In this document: positions 28,508-37,332 of the stretch, piece by piece
How positions within the stretch are numbered: the first letter of the stretch is position 1
Layout of the letters: the number at the start of each line of letters is the position of its first letter
Source of the DNA: Lacisediminihabitans profunda
GTDB taxonomy: Bacteria; Actinomycetota; Actinomycetes; Actinomycetales; Microbacteriaceae
Length of the DNA stretch: 64,000 nucleotides
NCBI RefSeq assembly: GCF_008040105.1
Contig: NZ_VRMG01000001.1
Span: 62,001 to 126,000 of the forward strand
Direction: 5' to 3'
Notes under the pieces: generated by a model
The model's database searches: none
What the model was told of the DNA's origin: nothing
The model's input: the letters and a program-made list of their open reading frames with translations, nothing else
Made by a program: the position numbers and the translations under genes

Positions 28508-29491
28508 GTGAAGACCATCGGAATCATCTTCGGCGGAGCGAACAGCGAGCACGAGGTGTCGTGCGCGTCGGCCATGCACGTGCTCGCCAATCTGGACACC
28601 GACCTCTTCGTTGGCGTGCCTCTCGGCATCGACCGTAGCGGCGGCTGGCACCGGCTGGCATCGGTTGACGACCTCGAGGGCGCGGGCGAGGGCACGCGCT
28701 TCCCCGACCTCGACGGCATCGACGTCGTGTTCCCCGTGCTGCACGGGCGCTTCGGTGAGGACGGCACCGTGCAGGGGCTGCTCGAGCTCGCCGGTGTGCC
28801 GTACGTCGGTTGCGGGGTGCTCGCGAGCGCACTGGCGATGGACAAGAAGCTCGCTCAACGGCTGCTCGAGGCGAGCGGCGTGCCGACCATTCCCACCCAC
28901 TCGGTGACCGCGGCCACCGCCGACGAGGCGCCGACTCTCGCCGCCGACCTCGGCTATCCGCTCTTCGTCAAGCCCAATCGGTCCGGCTCGAGCGTGGGAG
29001 TGAGCCAGGTGGCGTCACCGGCCGAGCTCGACGCCGCGATCGCCCTCGCCCTGGAGCACGACACGACGGCCCTCATCCAGAAGGCGGTCGAGGGCGACGA
29101 GGTCGATCTCGGGGTGCTCCAGCTCGTGAACGGCGACCTCACCGTCGGCGCGCCATTGCGCGTCGTGAAGAAGGGGCACTCCGCGTTCTTCGACTACGCC
29201 TCCAAGTACACCGAGGGCGCTGTCGAGCTGGAGGTGCCCGCCCGCATCCCCGAGGAGATCACCGAGCGGCTCGTCGCCCTCGCGAGGCTCGCCTTCACCA
29301 CGCTGTCTTGCGACGGTCTCGCGCGAGTGGACTTCTTCGTCGGGCGGGACGGCACGATCACCCTCAACGAGGTGAACACGCTCCCCGGCCTGACGGCGCT
29401 CAGCCACTACCCGCGGATGTGGCCGCCGGTGGGGATCAGCTACACCGAGCTGCTCACGAAGCTCATCGACCGGGCTGGCGTGGCCGCCTGA
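28508..29491 (+). CDS. ddl: D-alanine--D-alanine ligase
   Basis: Ddl joins two D-Ala with ATP for the peptidoglycan stem peptide. The 327-residue ATP-grasp enzyme shows the N-terminal FGGANSEHEVSCASA, HGRFGEDGTVQGLLELAGVPYVGCGVLASALAMDK, the ATP-binding PLFVKPNRSGSSVGVS, and the metal-binding RVDFFVGRDGTITLNEVNTLPGLT. It is a little shorter than many Ddl enzymes (about 350) but complete. The start is GTG 28508. A TACGAT sequence at 28429 may be the -10 box. The stop lies inside the 3' end of the convergent TRIC gene (29-bp overlap). Confidence 0.95.
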   Translation: MKTIGIIFGGANSEHEVSCASAMHVLANLDTDLFVGVPLGIDRSGGWHRLASVDDLEGAGEGTRFPDLDGIDVVFPVLHGRFGEDGTVQGLLELAGVPYVGCGVLASALAMDKKLAQRLLEASGVPTIPTHSVTAATADEAPTLAADLGYPLFVKPNRSGSSVGVSQVASPAELDAAIALALEHDTTALIQKAVEGDEVDLGVLQLVNGDLTVGAPLRVVKKGHSAFFDYASKYTEGAVELEVPARIPEEITERLVALARLAFTTLSCDGLARVDFFVGRDGTITLNEVNTLPGLTALSHYPRMWPPVGISYTELLTKLIDRAGVAA

Positions 29492-30146
29492 AGCCCGCGA
29501 TCCGGGGAATCCGTTCGATCCGCCGCTGCTCGGGCAGGCTCCAGCGGAAGAGCACGGCGAGCACGCGCACTCCGAAGGTCACGATGACGCAGATCGTGGC
29601 GGCGATGAACACCGGAACTCCGATCGCGAGCAGCGTGACGAGCGTGCTCGCCCCCGCCACGGCGGCGACCGCGTAGAGGGAGCCGACGTGCATGAGCGCG
29701 ATCGGCAGGTTGAGCAGCATGTCGCGCAGGATCGAGCCGCCGACGGCCGCGACGACGCCGACGAAGACCGAGGGGATGGCCGGCAGCCCGAGGGACAGCG
29801 CCTTGGTGGTGCCGATCGCGCAGTAGAGCCCGATCGTGAGGGCGTCGAGCACGGTGATCACGGTGCCGAGCCGGGAGAACAACCGTTCGAGCAGCATCCC
29901 GAGCAACGCGGCACCGCTCGCGACGATCAGGTACCAGTTCTGCTGCAGCGCCACGGGAACCTGGTTGAGCAGGAGGTCTCGGATGAGTCCGCCGCCGAAG
30001 CCCGCCGCGATGCCGATGATCGCGATGCCGAGCAGGTCGAGCCGTCGGTCTCGGAACTGCGCCGCGAACATGGCGCCCTGCAGGCCGCCGATGCCGATCG
30101 CGAGCAGGTCGGCCCAGAGGGGTATCGCAAAAGTAGCTTCGGTCAC
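29463..30146 (-). CDS. TRIC-type cation channel (UPF0126/YadS family)
   Basis: The 227-residue integral membrane protein has two copies of the UPF0126 repeat. Each copy has a GGG/GGS-x-(I/L)RD(L/M)LLN motif: [13 protein letters not shown] and [13 protein letters not shown]. About seven helices are visible ([63 protein letters not shown] and others). Bacterial TRIC proteins form trimeric K+-permeable channels. It reads toward ddl and the two 3' ends overlap, while the start faces divergent recO. Confidence 0.88.
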   Translation of the reverse strand: MTEATFAIPLWADLLAIGIGGLQGAMFAAQFRDRRLDLLGIAIIGIAAGFGGGLIRDLLLNQVPVALQQNWYLIVASGAALLGMLLERLFSRLGTVITVLDALTIGLYCAIGTTKALSLGLPAIPSVFVGVVAAVGGSILRDMLLNLPIALMHVGSLYAVAAVAGASTLVTLLAIGVPVFIAATICVIVTFGVRVLAVLFRWSLPEQRRIERIPRIAGFRRPRQPGR

Positions 30147-30211
30147 TCGCCCATTCTGCCGCCCGGGGCGGCATCCGTCAGAACCACGGCGGCCGGGGGG
30201 ATACTGGAGGC

Positions 30212-30946
30212 ATGCCCCTCTACCGTGACGAAGCCGTCGTGCTGCGCACCCACAAGCTGGGTGAAGCGGACCGCATCGTCACGATGCTCACCAGGGAGCA
30301 CGGCAAGGTTCGCGCCGTGGCCAAGGGAGTGCGGCGCACCGCCTCCAAGTTCGGCGCGCGGCTCGAACCGTTCATGGTCGCCGACGTTCAGCTCTACGAG
30401 GGGCGCAGCCTCGACATCATCACCCAGGCGGAGTCCGTGGGCTCCTACGGGGCGGACATCACGACCGACTACGGCAGCTACACCGCGGCCAGCGCGATGG
30501 TCGAGGCCGCCGACAAGCTCACCGAGGCGGAGGCGAGTCTGCAGCAATACCTGCTGCTCGTGGGGGCGCTGCGTTCTCTCGCCCGCCGGGAGCATGGCGC
30601 GAGCCTCACCCTCGACTCCTACCTGCTGCGTGCTCTGTCGATCGCCGGCTGGGCGCCGAGCTTCAACGACTGCTCGGTCACCGGCGCCCCCGGACCGCAC
30701 TCGGCGTTCGTCGTGCAGCTGGGCGGGGTGGTGGCGGATGCCGTGGCTCCTCCCGGAGCGCCGCGGCTCGACTCGAATACCCTCCTGCTGCTGTCCTCGC
30801 TCCTCACCGGCGACTGGGCGGCGGCGGATGACGCGGACGAGCGCACCCGCTCCCAGGCGAGCGGTGTCGTGGCCGCCTACACGCAGTTCCACCTCGACCG
30901 CGGCCTGCGCTCCCTCGAACACGTCGACCGGCGGACCACGGCGTGA
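30212..30946 (+). CDS. recO: DNA repair protein RecO
   Basis: RecO works with RecR to load RecA on SSB-coated single strands. The 244-residue protein has the N-terminal OB fold ([41 protein letters not shown]), [18 protein letters not shown] and a helical C-terminal domain. The zinc-finger cysteines of many RecO proteins are largely missing here: only one Cys (NDCSVTG) stands at the usual place, as in a number of actinobacteria. The ribosome-binding site GGAGG is 1 nt from the ATG, unusually close. recO overlaps uppS by 4 nt, the typical recO-uppS operon. Confidence 0.92.
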   Translation: MPLYRDEAVVLRTHKLGEADRIVTMLTREHGKVRAVAKGVRRTASKFGARLEPFMVADVQLYEGRSLDIITQAESVGSYGADITTDYGSYTAASAMVEAADKLTEAEASLQQYLLLVGALRSLARREHGASLTLDSYLLRALSIAGWAPSFNDCSVTGAPGPHSAFVVQLGGVVADAVAPPGAPRLDSNTLLLLSSLLTGDWAAADDADERTRSQASGVVAAYTQFHLDRGLRSLEHVDRRTTA

Positions 30947-31743
30947 GCGTGCAGAAGACCCACCGGGACGCGGTCGACTTCAGGCCGATCGACTGGACCG
31001 GGCTGTATCCGCCCGAGCTGCCGAGGGCGGCCGTGCCCCAGCACGTCGCCATCGTGATGGACGGCAACGGCCGGTGGGCCAACGGCAGGGGACTCACGCG
31101 GGTGGAGGGCCACAAGGCGGGCGAGGCGTCGCTCCTCGATGTCGTGGCCGGCGCCATCCAGATCGGGGTCAAGCATCTCAGCGTGTACGCGTTCTCCACC
31201 GAGAACTGGAAGCGATCGCCCGACGAGGTGCGGTTTCTCATGGGGTTCAACCGGGACGTGCTGCACCGCCGTCGCGACCAGCTCAACGACTGGGGGGTTC
31301 GCGTGCGCTGGGCCGGCCGCCGGCCCAGGCTCTGGGCGTCGGTGATCAACGAGCTGCAGTTCGCCGAACGGCTCACGGCGGGCAACTCGGCGCTCACGCT
31401 CACGATGTGCGTCAACTACGGGGGCCGCAACGAGATCACGGATGCCGTGCGCGCCCTCGCCGAGGAGGTCGCCGCCGGCCGCCTCAAGCCGTCCGGCATC
31501 ACGGAGAAGGCCATCCAGCGCCACCTCTACACGCCGGAGCTTCCCGACGTCGACCTCTTCGTGCGCAGCTCGGGGGAACAGCGCACCAGCAACTTCATGC
31601 TCTGGCAGAGCGCCTACGCCGAGATGGTGTTCCTCGACACCCTCTGGCCGGACTTCACCCGAGTGCAGCTCTGGGAGGCCATCCAGCTCTACGCCCAGCG
31701 CACCCGGCGATTCGGCGGCGCAATCGACGCCCCGTCGGCGTAG
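30943..31743 (+). CDS. uppS: Isoprenyl transferase (undecaprenyl diphosphate synthase family)
   Basis: The cis-prenyltransferase extends farnesyl or geranyl diphosphate with isopentenyl diphosphate to make the lipid carrier for cell-wall synthesis. The 266-residue product has all family regions: [12 protein letters not shown] with the catalytic Asp, [47 protein letters not shown], and the C-terminal [35 protein letters not shown]. The GTG start at 30943 overlaps the recO stop. Product chain length (C50 or C55) cannot be told from sequence. Confidence 0.94.
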   Translation: MSVQKTHRDAVDFRPIDWTGLYPPELPRAAVPQHVAIVMDGNGRWANGRGLTRVEGHKAGEASLLDVVAGAIQIGVKHLSVYAFSTENWKRSPDEVRFLMGFNRDVLHRRRDQLNDWGVRVRWAGRRPRLWASVINELQFAERLTAGNSALTLTMCVNYGGRNEITDAVRALAEEVAAGRLKPSGITEKAIQRHLYTPELPDVDLFVRSSGEQRTSNFMLWQSAYAEMVFLDTLWPDFTRVQLWEAIQLYAQRTRRFGGAIDAPSA

Positions 31744-31776
31744 CGGCGACACCGCAACGGCGGCGCCGCGCCAACC

Positions 31777-31873
31777 CCGTCCCTGCCGAAAACGCAGGGG
31801 ATCTGCGTCAACGCGGGCAATGTGTCGAGCTTTGCGACGTGTTCGTGACGGATCTCCTGCGTTTTCGGGACGG
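31777..31873. repeat. Palindromic hairpin element E3
   Basis: The left arm 31777-31803 and right arm 31851-31873 share CCGAAAACGCAGG and its complement, extending with one mismatch to GATC inside and CCGTCC outside. The spacer between the 13-bp arms is 57 nt and holds GTGTCGAG and CGTGTTCG, close to the GTGTCGAG and CGTGTCG of E1. It lies between uppS and the next gene. Confidence 0.75.
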
Positions 31874-31950
31874 AGGGGGCTGCGGATGCGGGGTGCGGCC
31901 GGGCCGGGTGGGGACCGATAACCCGGGCGGAGCGCGGTGACGGATTTCGC

Positions 31951-31956
31951 TAGTCT
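31951..31956 (+). promoter_or_regulatory. -10 box, probable leaderless promoter
   Basis: TAGTCT is 6 nt before ATG 31963, with no ribosome-binding site between them. Confidence 0.45.
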
Positions 31957-31962
31957 GGCCTC

Positions 31963-33009
31963 ATGGCTGACCGAACCCCCATCCGCACCGGCATCATCGG
32001 CTACGGCCTCTCCGGCCGGGTCTTCCACTCGCCGTTCATTTCGACGAATCCGCGCTTCTCGCTCGAGGTCATCTCCACGAGTCATGCCGGGCGGCAGACG
32101 GTGGCGAAGTCGCAGCATCCCGAAGCCGAGATCGTGGGGAGCCCGGACGAGCTCTTCGAGCGCAAGCTCGACCTGATCGTGCTCGCCTCGCCGGCCCACG
32201 TGCACCTCGAGCAGGGCCTCGCGGCCCTCGCGACGGGTGCGGCGCTCGTGATCGACAAGCCATTCGCGGCCACCACCGCGGAGGCCGAGACGCTCATCGT
32301 CGCGGCCGAGGAGGCGGGCGTCCCGCTCTCGGTGTTCCAGAATCGCCGCTGGGATGGGGACTTCCTCACCGTGCGCCGGCTCCTCGCCGAGGGGGCGCTC
32401 GGCAGCGTGCACCGGTTCGAGTCGACATTCGAGCGCTGGTCGCCGGGGCTCCGCGACCGCTGGCAGGACACGACGACCAGCGCGCAGGGGGCGGGCATCA
32501 CCTACGACCTCGGCAGCCATCTCATCGACCAGGCTCTGCAGCTCTTCGGGCCGGCGTCGGTCGCGCACGCCGAACTCGCGGTGCTGCGCACGGGTGGGGT
32601 GAGCGACGACGAGGCCTTCATCTCGCTGCTGCACGAGAGCGGGGTGCGATCGCATCTCACGCTCAGCCGGTTCGCGGCGCAAAACGCGCCGCGCTTCCGC
32701 GTGCTGGGCTCCGCCTCCGCCTATTCCGTCTACGGTCTCGACGGCCAGGAGCCCGCGCTGGGGGCGGGCGTGCTGCCCACCGAGGACGGCTTCGGGGTGG
32801 AACCGCCGGAGAAGTGGGGCCAGGTCGGCATCGCCGGCTCGAGTGACACCCCTCTCGTGCCGGTGCCGACCGAACGCGGGGACTACGCGGCCTTCTACGC
32901 GGGAATGGCCGCGGCGATCCGCGACGGCGAGCCCGTCCCGGTGCTGCCGCGCGAGGCCCTCGAGACGCTCCGGATCATCGAACGCGTGCACGAACTCGCC
33001 CGCGCCTGA
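31963..33009 (+). CDS. Gfo/Idh/MocA-family NAD(P)-dependent oxidoreductase
   Basis: The 348-residue protein starts with a Rossmann fold (GIIGYGLSGRVFHSPFI, a GxGxxG variant) and has LASPAHVHLEQGLAALATGAALVIDKPFAATTAEAETL, where EKP/DKP supplies the catalytic Lys. NRRWDGDFLTVRRLL and YDLGSHLIDQALQLFG, with the family His, complete the C-terminal dimerisation domain. Substrates are usually sugars, inositols or related polyols. Which one applies here is unknown. It is monocistronic and convergent with the LysR gene. Confidence 0.9.
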   Translation: MADRTPIRTGIIGYGLSGRVFHSPFISTNPRFSLEVISTSHAGRQTVAKSQHPEAEIVGSPDELFERKLDLIVLASPAHVHLEQGLAALATGAALVIDKPFAATTAEAETLIVAAEEAGVPLSVFQNRRWDGDFLTVRRLLAEGALGSVHRFESTFERWSPGLRDRWQDTTTSAQGAGITYDLGSHLIDQALQLFGPASVAHAELAVLRTGGVSDDEAFISLLHESGVRSHLTLSRFAAQNAPRFRVLGSASAYSVYGLDGQEPALGAGVLPTEDGFGVEPPEKWGQVGIAGSSDTPLVPVPTERGDYAAFYAGMAAAIRDGEPVPVLPREALETLRIIERVHELARA

Positions 33010-33034
33010 CGGTAAGCGAAAGAGCGCTGCGCTC

Positions 33035-33985
33035 TCAGGCGGCGGTGAGCCCCCAGTCGTGCCCTTCCAGCGTGTTCAGCAGCGCGATGGTGGCGGCGAG
33101 GCTCGGCACCCGGCGCGCCCCGTCGCTCGCGATCAGGTGAATGCTGCGGTCGCTCGGCGGCGTGTGCGGCCGGATGACCGCCCCGGCCGGCAGCGTCGCC
33201 GTCGCGAGGGCGAGCCGGGGGAGCATCGCCACCCCGATGTCGCTCGCCACGAGGTTGAGCACGGCGCTGGCGTTGTCGGTCTCGAACGCGATCAGGGGGT
33301 CGAAGCCGGCGAGTTCGCAGACCGCGAGGAGGTGGCCGCGACAGCGCGGGCATCCGGCGATCCAGCGCTCGGTGGCGAGGCCGGCCACATCCACGATCGG
33401 GTCGCCGGCGAGGGGATGTCCGGCAGGCAGAACGACCACCATCTCCTCGGTGAAGAGAGTCTCGATGCTCAGGCCGCTCGCGCTGTCCCGGTGCGGGTCT
33501 GTGCGGTCGCCCGGGTAGCTGAAGGTCACGGCGAGGTCGATGGCGCCCTCGCGCATGAGGGCTACGGCCTCCGGCGGCTGCGCCTCGATGTAGCTGAGCT
33601 GGATGCCGGGGTGCAGGCTCGCCATCGCCCCGAGCAGCCGGGGCACGATCGTGGATGACGCGGTGGGGAACGCCGCCAGGCGCACCGTCCCCGAGCGCAG
33701 GCCGGCGAGGTCGGCGAGGTCGCCCGCGGCCGCATCGAGGGCCGAGGTGATGGTGATGGCGTGCCTGGCGAGAACCTGTCCGGCCTCGGTCAGCCGAACC
33801 GATCGCCCGACGCGGGTCACGAGCGGCAGACCGAGCCGGGCCTCGGTGCGCTGCAGGTGCTGGCTCACGGCGGGTTGGCTGTAGCCGAGCGACCGCGCGG
33901 CGCCGGTGATCGTGCCGGACTCCGCGATCGCGCGCACGATTCGGATCGATTGCAGGTCCAGTTGTGGGTCGAGCTCCAGAGTCAT
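33035..33985 (-). CDS. LysR-family transcriptional regulator
   Basis: The 316-residue regulator has the N-terminal winged helix (LQSIRIVRAIAESGTITGAARSLGYSQPAVSQHLQRTEARLGLPLVTRVGRSVRLTEAG) and a two-lobe periplasmic-binding-like effector domain (SGTVRLAAFP onward). A CPRC pair at about residue 215 could be redox- or metal-sensitive. It is divergent from the class V aminotransferase at 34056, with 70 nt between the starts, so that gene is the likely target. The intergenic region contains an ATAG-N16-CTAT dyad. Confidence 0.92.
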   Translation of the reverse strand: MTLELDPQLDLQSIRIVRAIAESGTITGAARSLGYSQPAVSQHLQRTEARLGLPLVTRVGRSVRLTEAGQVLARHAITITSALDAAAGDLADLAGLRSGTVRLAAFPTASSTIVPRLLGAMASLHPGIQLSYIEAQPPEAVALMREGAIDLAVTFSYPGDRTDPHRDSASGLSIETLFTEEMVVVLPAGHPLAGDPIVDVAGLATERWIAGCPRCRGHLLAVCELAGFDPLIAFETDNASAVLNLVASDIGVAMLPRLALATATLPAGAVIRPHTPPSDRSIHLIASDGARRVPSLAATIALLNTLEGHDWGLTAA

Positions 33986-33991
33986 AGTTGA

Positions 33992-33997
33992 ATGTTA
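33992..33997 (-). promoter_or_regulatory. -10 box, probable leaderless promoter of the LysR gene
   Basis: On the minus strand TAACAT lies 6 nt before the ATG (33985-33983), again the leaderless spacing. Confidence 0.45.
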
Positions 33998-34055
33998 TTG
34001 GTTCTATCCGAAGTATGCCCTTGTCGCATGATTGAGGGGCGAGCATCATGGGGAC

Positions 34056-35141
34056 ATGACGAGTGCAACGACGGCCACAAGCCGCACAACTTCCCGCCCC
34101 CTCTCACCGGCCCTACAGCGGGCCATCGAGAGCTTCGAAGCCCCGCGCGGATTCCTCGCGGTGGCCTCGATCGGTCTCCCCACCAGTGAGACCGTCGCAG
34201 CCCAGAAGGCCGACCTCGATCTCTGGTCGGCGGCCAAGCGCGATCCGATGGACTACGACGCCGTGATCGAACGCACGCGCGGCTACTATGCGTCGCTCGT
34301 CGGCGTCTCACCCGACCGCGTCGCGACGGGCTCGCAGACCTCCGTCATGACGAGTCTCGTCGCCGCGGCGGTTCCGGATGGCGCGGAGGTGCTCTGCGTC
34401 GACGGCGACTTCTCCTCGATCGTGTTCCCCTTCCTCGAGCGCAAGCCGATCCGGGTGCGCAACGTGCCGCTCGCCGCGCTCGCCGCGTCCATCACGGACG
34501 AGACCTGGCTCGTCGTGTTCTCGCACGTGCAATCGGCGACCGGCCAGGTCGCAGATGTCGCCGCGATCCTCGAGGCGGCCGCGGCCCACGACACCTTCAC
34601 CTTCTGCGACACCACCCAGTCGGCCGGGGTGCACCCGGTCGATGCCTCCCTCTTCGATGCGACCGTGTGCCACAGCTACAAGTGGCTGTGCTCGCCCCGC
34701 GGGGTCGCCTTCCTCACGCTGAGCGAGCGGTTCGACGCCCTCCTCACGCCGCTCCAGGCCGGCTGGTACGCCGGCGACGACGTTTGGAAATCCTGCTACG
34801 GGCCGCAGATGCACCTCGCCTCGAACGCGCGGCGTTTCGACGTGTCCCCGGCCTGGCCGGCGTGGGTGGGGGCCGAGCCGGCCATCCGCCTGTTCTCGCA
34901 GCTCGACATCGAGGAGGTGTGGGCGTTCACGTCCGGTCTCGGCGACGCGTTGTGCGACGGCCTCGGCATCCCGCAGCAGCACCAGGCGATCGTCACCTGG
35001 GCCGACCCGGAGGGTGCCGACCTGCGGAAGCTGATCGGCGCGGGGATCAAGGCCTCCGGACGAGCGGGTCGACTGCGAGCCTCGTTCCACCTGTGGAACG
35101 ACGAGAGCGACGTGGCCGCCGTCCTGGCGGCGCTCCGCTAG
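34056..35141 (+). CDS. Class V PLP-dependent aminotransferase
   Basis: The 361-residue protein is a fold-type I enzyme of the class V group (serine-pyruvate, kynureninase and cysteine desulfurase-like). VATGSQTSVMTSLVAAAVPDG forms the phosphate-binding turn, FCDTTQSAGVHPVD carries the PLP-stacking Asp, and CHSYKWLCSPRGVAF has the PLP Lys at about residue 215. ATG 34056, behind GGGGAC, is chosen. An upstream in-frame start at 34032 adds eight residues. It is divergent from a LysR gene, its probable regulator. Substrate is unknown. Confidence 0.85.
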   Translation: MTSATTATSRTTSRPLSPALQRAIESFEAPRGFLAVASIGLPTSETVAAQKADLDLWSAAKRDPMDYDAVIERTRGYYASLVGVSPDRVATGSQTSVMTSLVAAAVPDGAEVLCVDGDFSSIVFPFLERKPIRVRNVPLAALAASITDETWLVVFSHVQSATGQVADVAAILEAAAAHDTFTFCDTTQSAGVHPVDASLFDATVCHSYKWLCSPRGVAFLTLSERFDALLTPLQAGWYAGDDVWKSCYGPQMHLASNARRFDVSPAWPAWVGAEPAIRLFSQLDIEEVWAFTSGLGDALCDGLGIPQQHQAIVTWADPEGADLRKLIGAGIKASGRAGRLRASFHLWNDESDVAAVLAALR

Positions 35142-35156
35142 TCGATTTCCCCCTGT

Positions 35157-35177
35157 GACCGGCCCATTTGGCCGGTC
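35157..35177 (+). terminator. Hairpin after the class V aminotransferase gene
   Basis: GACCGGCC and GGCCGGTC form a perfect 8-bp stem with a CATTT loop, followed by CGTTTGTG. It may be a weak terminator, and its right arm overlaps the -35 box of the nrtR promoter. Confidence 0.5.
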
Positions 35178-35220
35178 CGTTTGTGCGCGCTAGAATGCCT
35201 TATGGTCACTTTGACCTTTA
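35168..35220 (+). promoter_or_regulatory. nrtR-nad promoter with candidate NrtR operator
   Basis: TTGGCC (35168-35173), a 17-nt spacer and TAGAAT (35191-35196) form a promoter. The inverted repeat TTATGGTCA-CTT-TGACCTTTA (35200-35220, 7 of 9 arm positions paired) begins just after it, across the expected transcription start. This is where an autoregulating NrtR repressor should bind. Confidence 0.6.
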
Positions 35221-35237
35221 CTCCCGCGGAGGCATTC

Positions 35238-35993
35238 ATGACGGCGACGGCTCGCACGGTCCCTGCCGATTCCGCCAGCGCCGATTCCTCCCGTGCCGAC
35301 GCCGCTAGCGCGGACTCGGCGAGAATCTCGCTCGCCGTCTCCACGGTGATCTTCGCCCTGCGCGCGGATGCGGATGCGACGGCCGCCTCGCTGCGACTCC
35401 CGCTCGTGCGCCGCATCAGGGAGCCGTTCAAGGGGCGTTGGGCGTTGCCGGGCGGCCCGATCGAGGCGGCCGAGAGTCTGTCCGCCGCCGCCGGGCGAAA
35501 CCTCGTGGAGACGACGGGGCTGCGGCCCACCTACCTCGAACAGCTCTACGCGTTCGGGGATGTCGACCGTTCACCCGGCGATCGCGTCGTGTCGATCGTC
35601 TACTGGGCCCTCGTACGCAGCGAGGAGGCCGACCTGGCCGCCGAGGGCGACAACGTGCGCTGGTTCCCCGCCGACGACCTGCCAGACCTCGCCTTCGACC
35701 ACAACACGATCGTCGACTACGCCCTCTGGCGCCTGCGCACCAAGATGGAGTACAGCCGCATCGCGCACGCCTTCCTCGGCGAGACGTTCACCCTCTCCGA
35801 ACTGCGCGAGGTGCACGAGGCGGTTCTGCGCAGGCCCATCGACCCGGCCAACTTCCGTCGGCAGATGGAGGGCTCGAAGGCGATCATCGCCACCGACCAG
35901 CTCCTCACCGGCGGGCGTCATCGTCCGCCCCGCCTCTATCGATACAACGCCTCGGTCGAGTTGACCGACAACGGGCCACTCACCAGTTCCTGA
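35238..35993 (+). CDS. nrtR: Nudix-related transcriptional regulator of NAD metabolism
   Basis: NrtR proteins join a Nudix-like ligand domain, which senses ADP-ribose or NAD-related molecules, to a C-terminal winged helix. From ATG 35238 the product has 251 residues. An Ala/Ser/Asp-rich N-terminus is followed by the Nudix-like domain (FKGRWALPGGPIEAAESLSAAAGRNLVETTGL). The Nudix box RExxEE is changed to RNLVET, so catalysis is probably lost. The winged helix reads FTLSELREVHEAVLRRPIDPANFRRQME. GGAGG 5 nt before ATG 35238 favours this start. ATG 35202 could serve a leaderless transcript. The nadABC operon follows, 33 nt away. Confidence 0.85.
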   Translation: MTATARTVPADSASADSSRADAASADSARISLAVSTVIFALRADADATAASLRLPLVRRIREPFKGRWALPGGPIEAAESLSAAAGRNLVETTGLRPTYLEQLYAFGDVDRSPGDRVVSIVYWALVRSEEADLAAEGDNVRWFPADDLPDLAFDHNTIVDYALWRLRTKMEYSRIAHAFLGETFTLSELREVHEAVLRRPIDPANFRRQMEGSKAIIATDQLLTGGRHRPPRLYRYNASVELTDNGPLTSS

Positions 35994-36026
35994 ACCGTCG
36001 ACCCCACCACCCTCCGAGGAGCCATC

Positions 36027-37331
36027 TTGTCGTCCGTCGACACCACCATCCAACTGATCAGCGCGAACGAGATCGACGGCGAGGTCTGCAGCACCGACCT
36101 CGCGGAGGGCCCGTGGGTCTTCGACCTGCTCGCTGAGCCGGGGTACGGTCCCGGCTCGTCGATGCACGACGAGATCCCGGCCGAGACTCCCCGTCAGGGC
36201 GAGATCCCCGCCGAGTACCGTGAGGCATCGGACGAGGAGCTGGAGGCGCGCATCTTCGCCGCGAAGGAGACCCTCGGCGACCGCGTCGTCGTGCTCGGCC
36301 ACTTCTACCAGCGCGACGAGGTCGTGCGGTATGCGGACTTCGTCGGAGACTCGTTCCAGCTCGCGAACGCCGCCCGGTCGAAGCCGCAGGCCGAGGCCAT
36401 CGTGTTCTGCGGTGTGCACTTCATGGCCGAGACCGCCGACATCCTCGCCCGTCCGGATCAGGCGGTGATCCTGCCCAACCTCGCCGCCGGCTGCTCGATG
36501 GCCGACATGGCCGACATCGACTCGGTCGCCGAGTGCTGGGAACAGCTCGAAGCCCTGTATGGCACCGAGCCGGATGCCGACGGCCGCGTGCCCGTGATCC
36601 CGGTCACCTACATGAATTCCTCGGCGGCCCTCAAGGGCTTCTGCGCCGAGCACGGTGGCATCGTGTGCACCTCGTCGAACGCGGCGACGGTGCTCGAGTG
36701 GGCCTTCGAGCGCGGCCAGCGGGTGCTGTTCTTTCCCGACCAGCACCTCGGGCGCAACACCGCCAAGGCCATGGGCGTGCCCGTGGAGCTCATGCCGATG
36801 TGGAATCCACGCAAGCCGCTCGGCGGAAACGAGGCTCAGGAGCTCGAGGACGCCCGGGTGATCCTGTGGCACGGCTTCTGCTCGGTGCACAAGCGGTTCA
36901 CCGTCGGCCAGATCGAGAAGGCGCGCGCGGAGTTCCCCGGCGTGCAGGTGCTCGTTCACCCCGAATGCCCGATGCCCGTCGTCGACGCCGCGGACGCCGC
37001 GGGCTCCACCGACTTCATCGGCAAGGCGATCGCGGCCGCCACCGAGCCGACGACGTTCGCGATCGGCACCGAGATCAACATGGTCAACCGGCTCGCCGCC
37101 CAGTACCCGCAGCACCGGATCTTCTGCCTCGACCCGGTGATCTGCCCGTGCTCCACGATGTACCGCATCCACCCCGCCTACCTCGCCTGGGTGCTCGAGG
37201 GCCTGGTGCGCGGCGAGACCATCAACCGCATCCGGGTGGCGGATGACGTGGCGGTGCCCGCCCGGGTGGCGCTCGAACGCATGCTCGCGGCGCGCCCCGG
37301 CGGCCCGAGCGAACGCGTGATCGGGGACTGA
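36027..37331 (+). CDS. nadA: Quinolinate synthase
   Basis: NadA condenses iminoaspartate with dihydroxyacetone phosphate to quinolinate, using a [4Fe-4S] cluster. The 434-residue product is the long NadA type. Features are VVVLGHFYQRDEVVRYADFVGDSFQLA, AIVFCGVHFMAETADIL (first cluster Cys), NLAAGCSMADMADID, NSSAALKGFCAEHGGIVCTSSNA, PDQHLGRN, VHPECPMPVVDAADAAGSTDFI and CLDPVICPCSTMYRIHP. The start is TTG 36027 behind GAGGAGCC. The N-terminal 60 residues are longer than in E. coli NadA and appear poorly conserved. It heads nadA-nadB-nadC-desulfurase. Confidence 0.95.
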   Translation: MSSVDTTIQLISANEIDGEVCSTDLAEGPWVFDLLAEPGYGPGSSMHDEIPAETPRQGEIPAEYREASDEELEARIFAAKETLGDRVVVLGHFYQRDEVVRYADFVGDSFQLANAARSKPQAEAIVFCGVHFMAETADILARPDQAVILPNLAAGCSMADMADIDSVAECWEQLEALYGTEPDADGRVPVIPVTYMNSSAALKGFCAEHGGIVCTSSNAATVLEWAFERGQRVLFFPDQHLGRNTAKAMGVPVELMPMWNPRKPLGGNEAQELEDARVILWHGFCSVHKRFTVGQIEKARAEFPGVQVLVHPECPMPVVDAADAAGSTDFIGKAIAAATEPTTFAIGTEINMVNRLAAQYPQHRIFCLDPVICPCSTMYRIHPAYLAWVLEGLVRGETINRIRVADDVAVPARVALERMLAARPGGPSERVIGD

Positions 37332-37332
37332 C

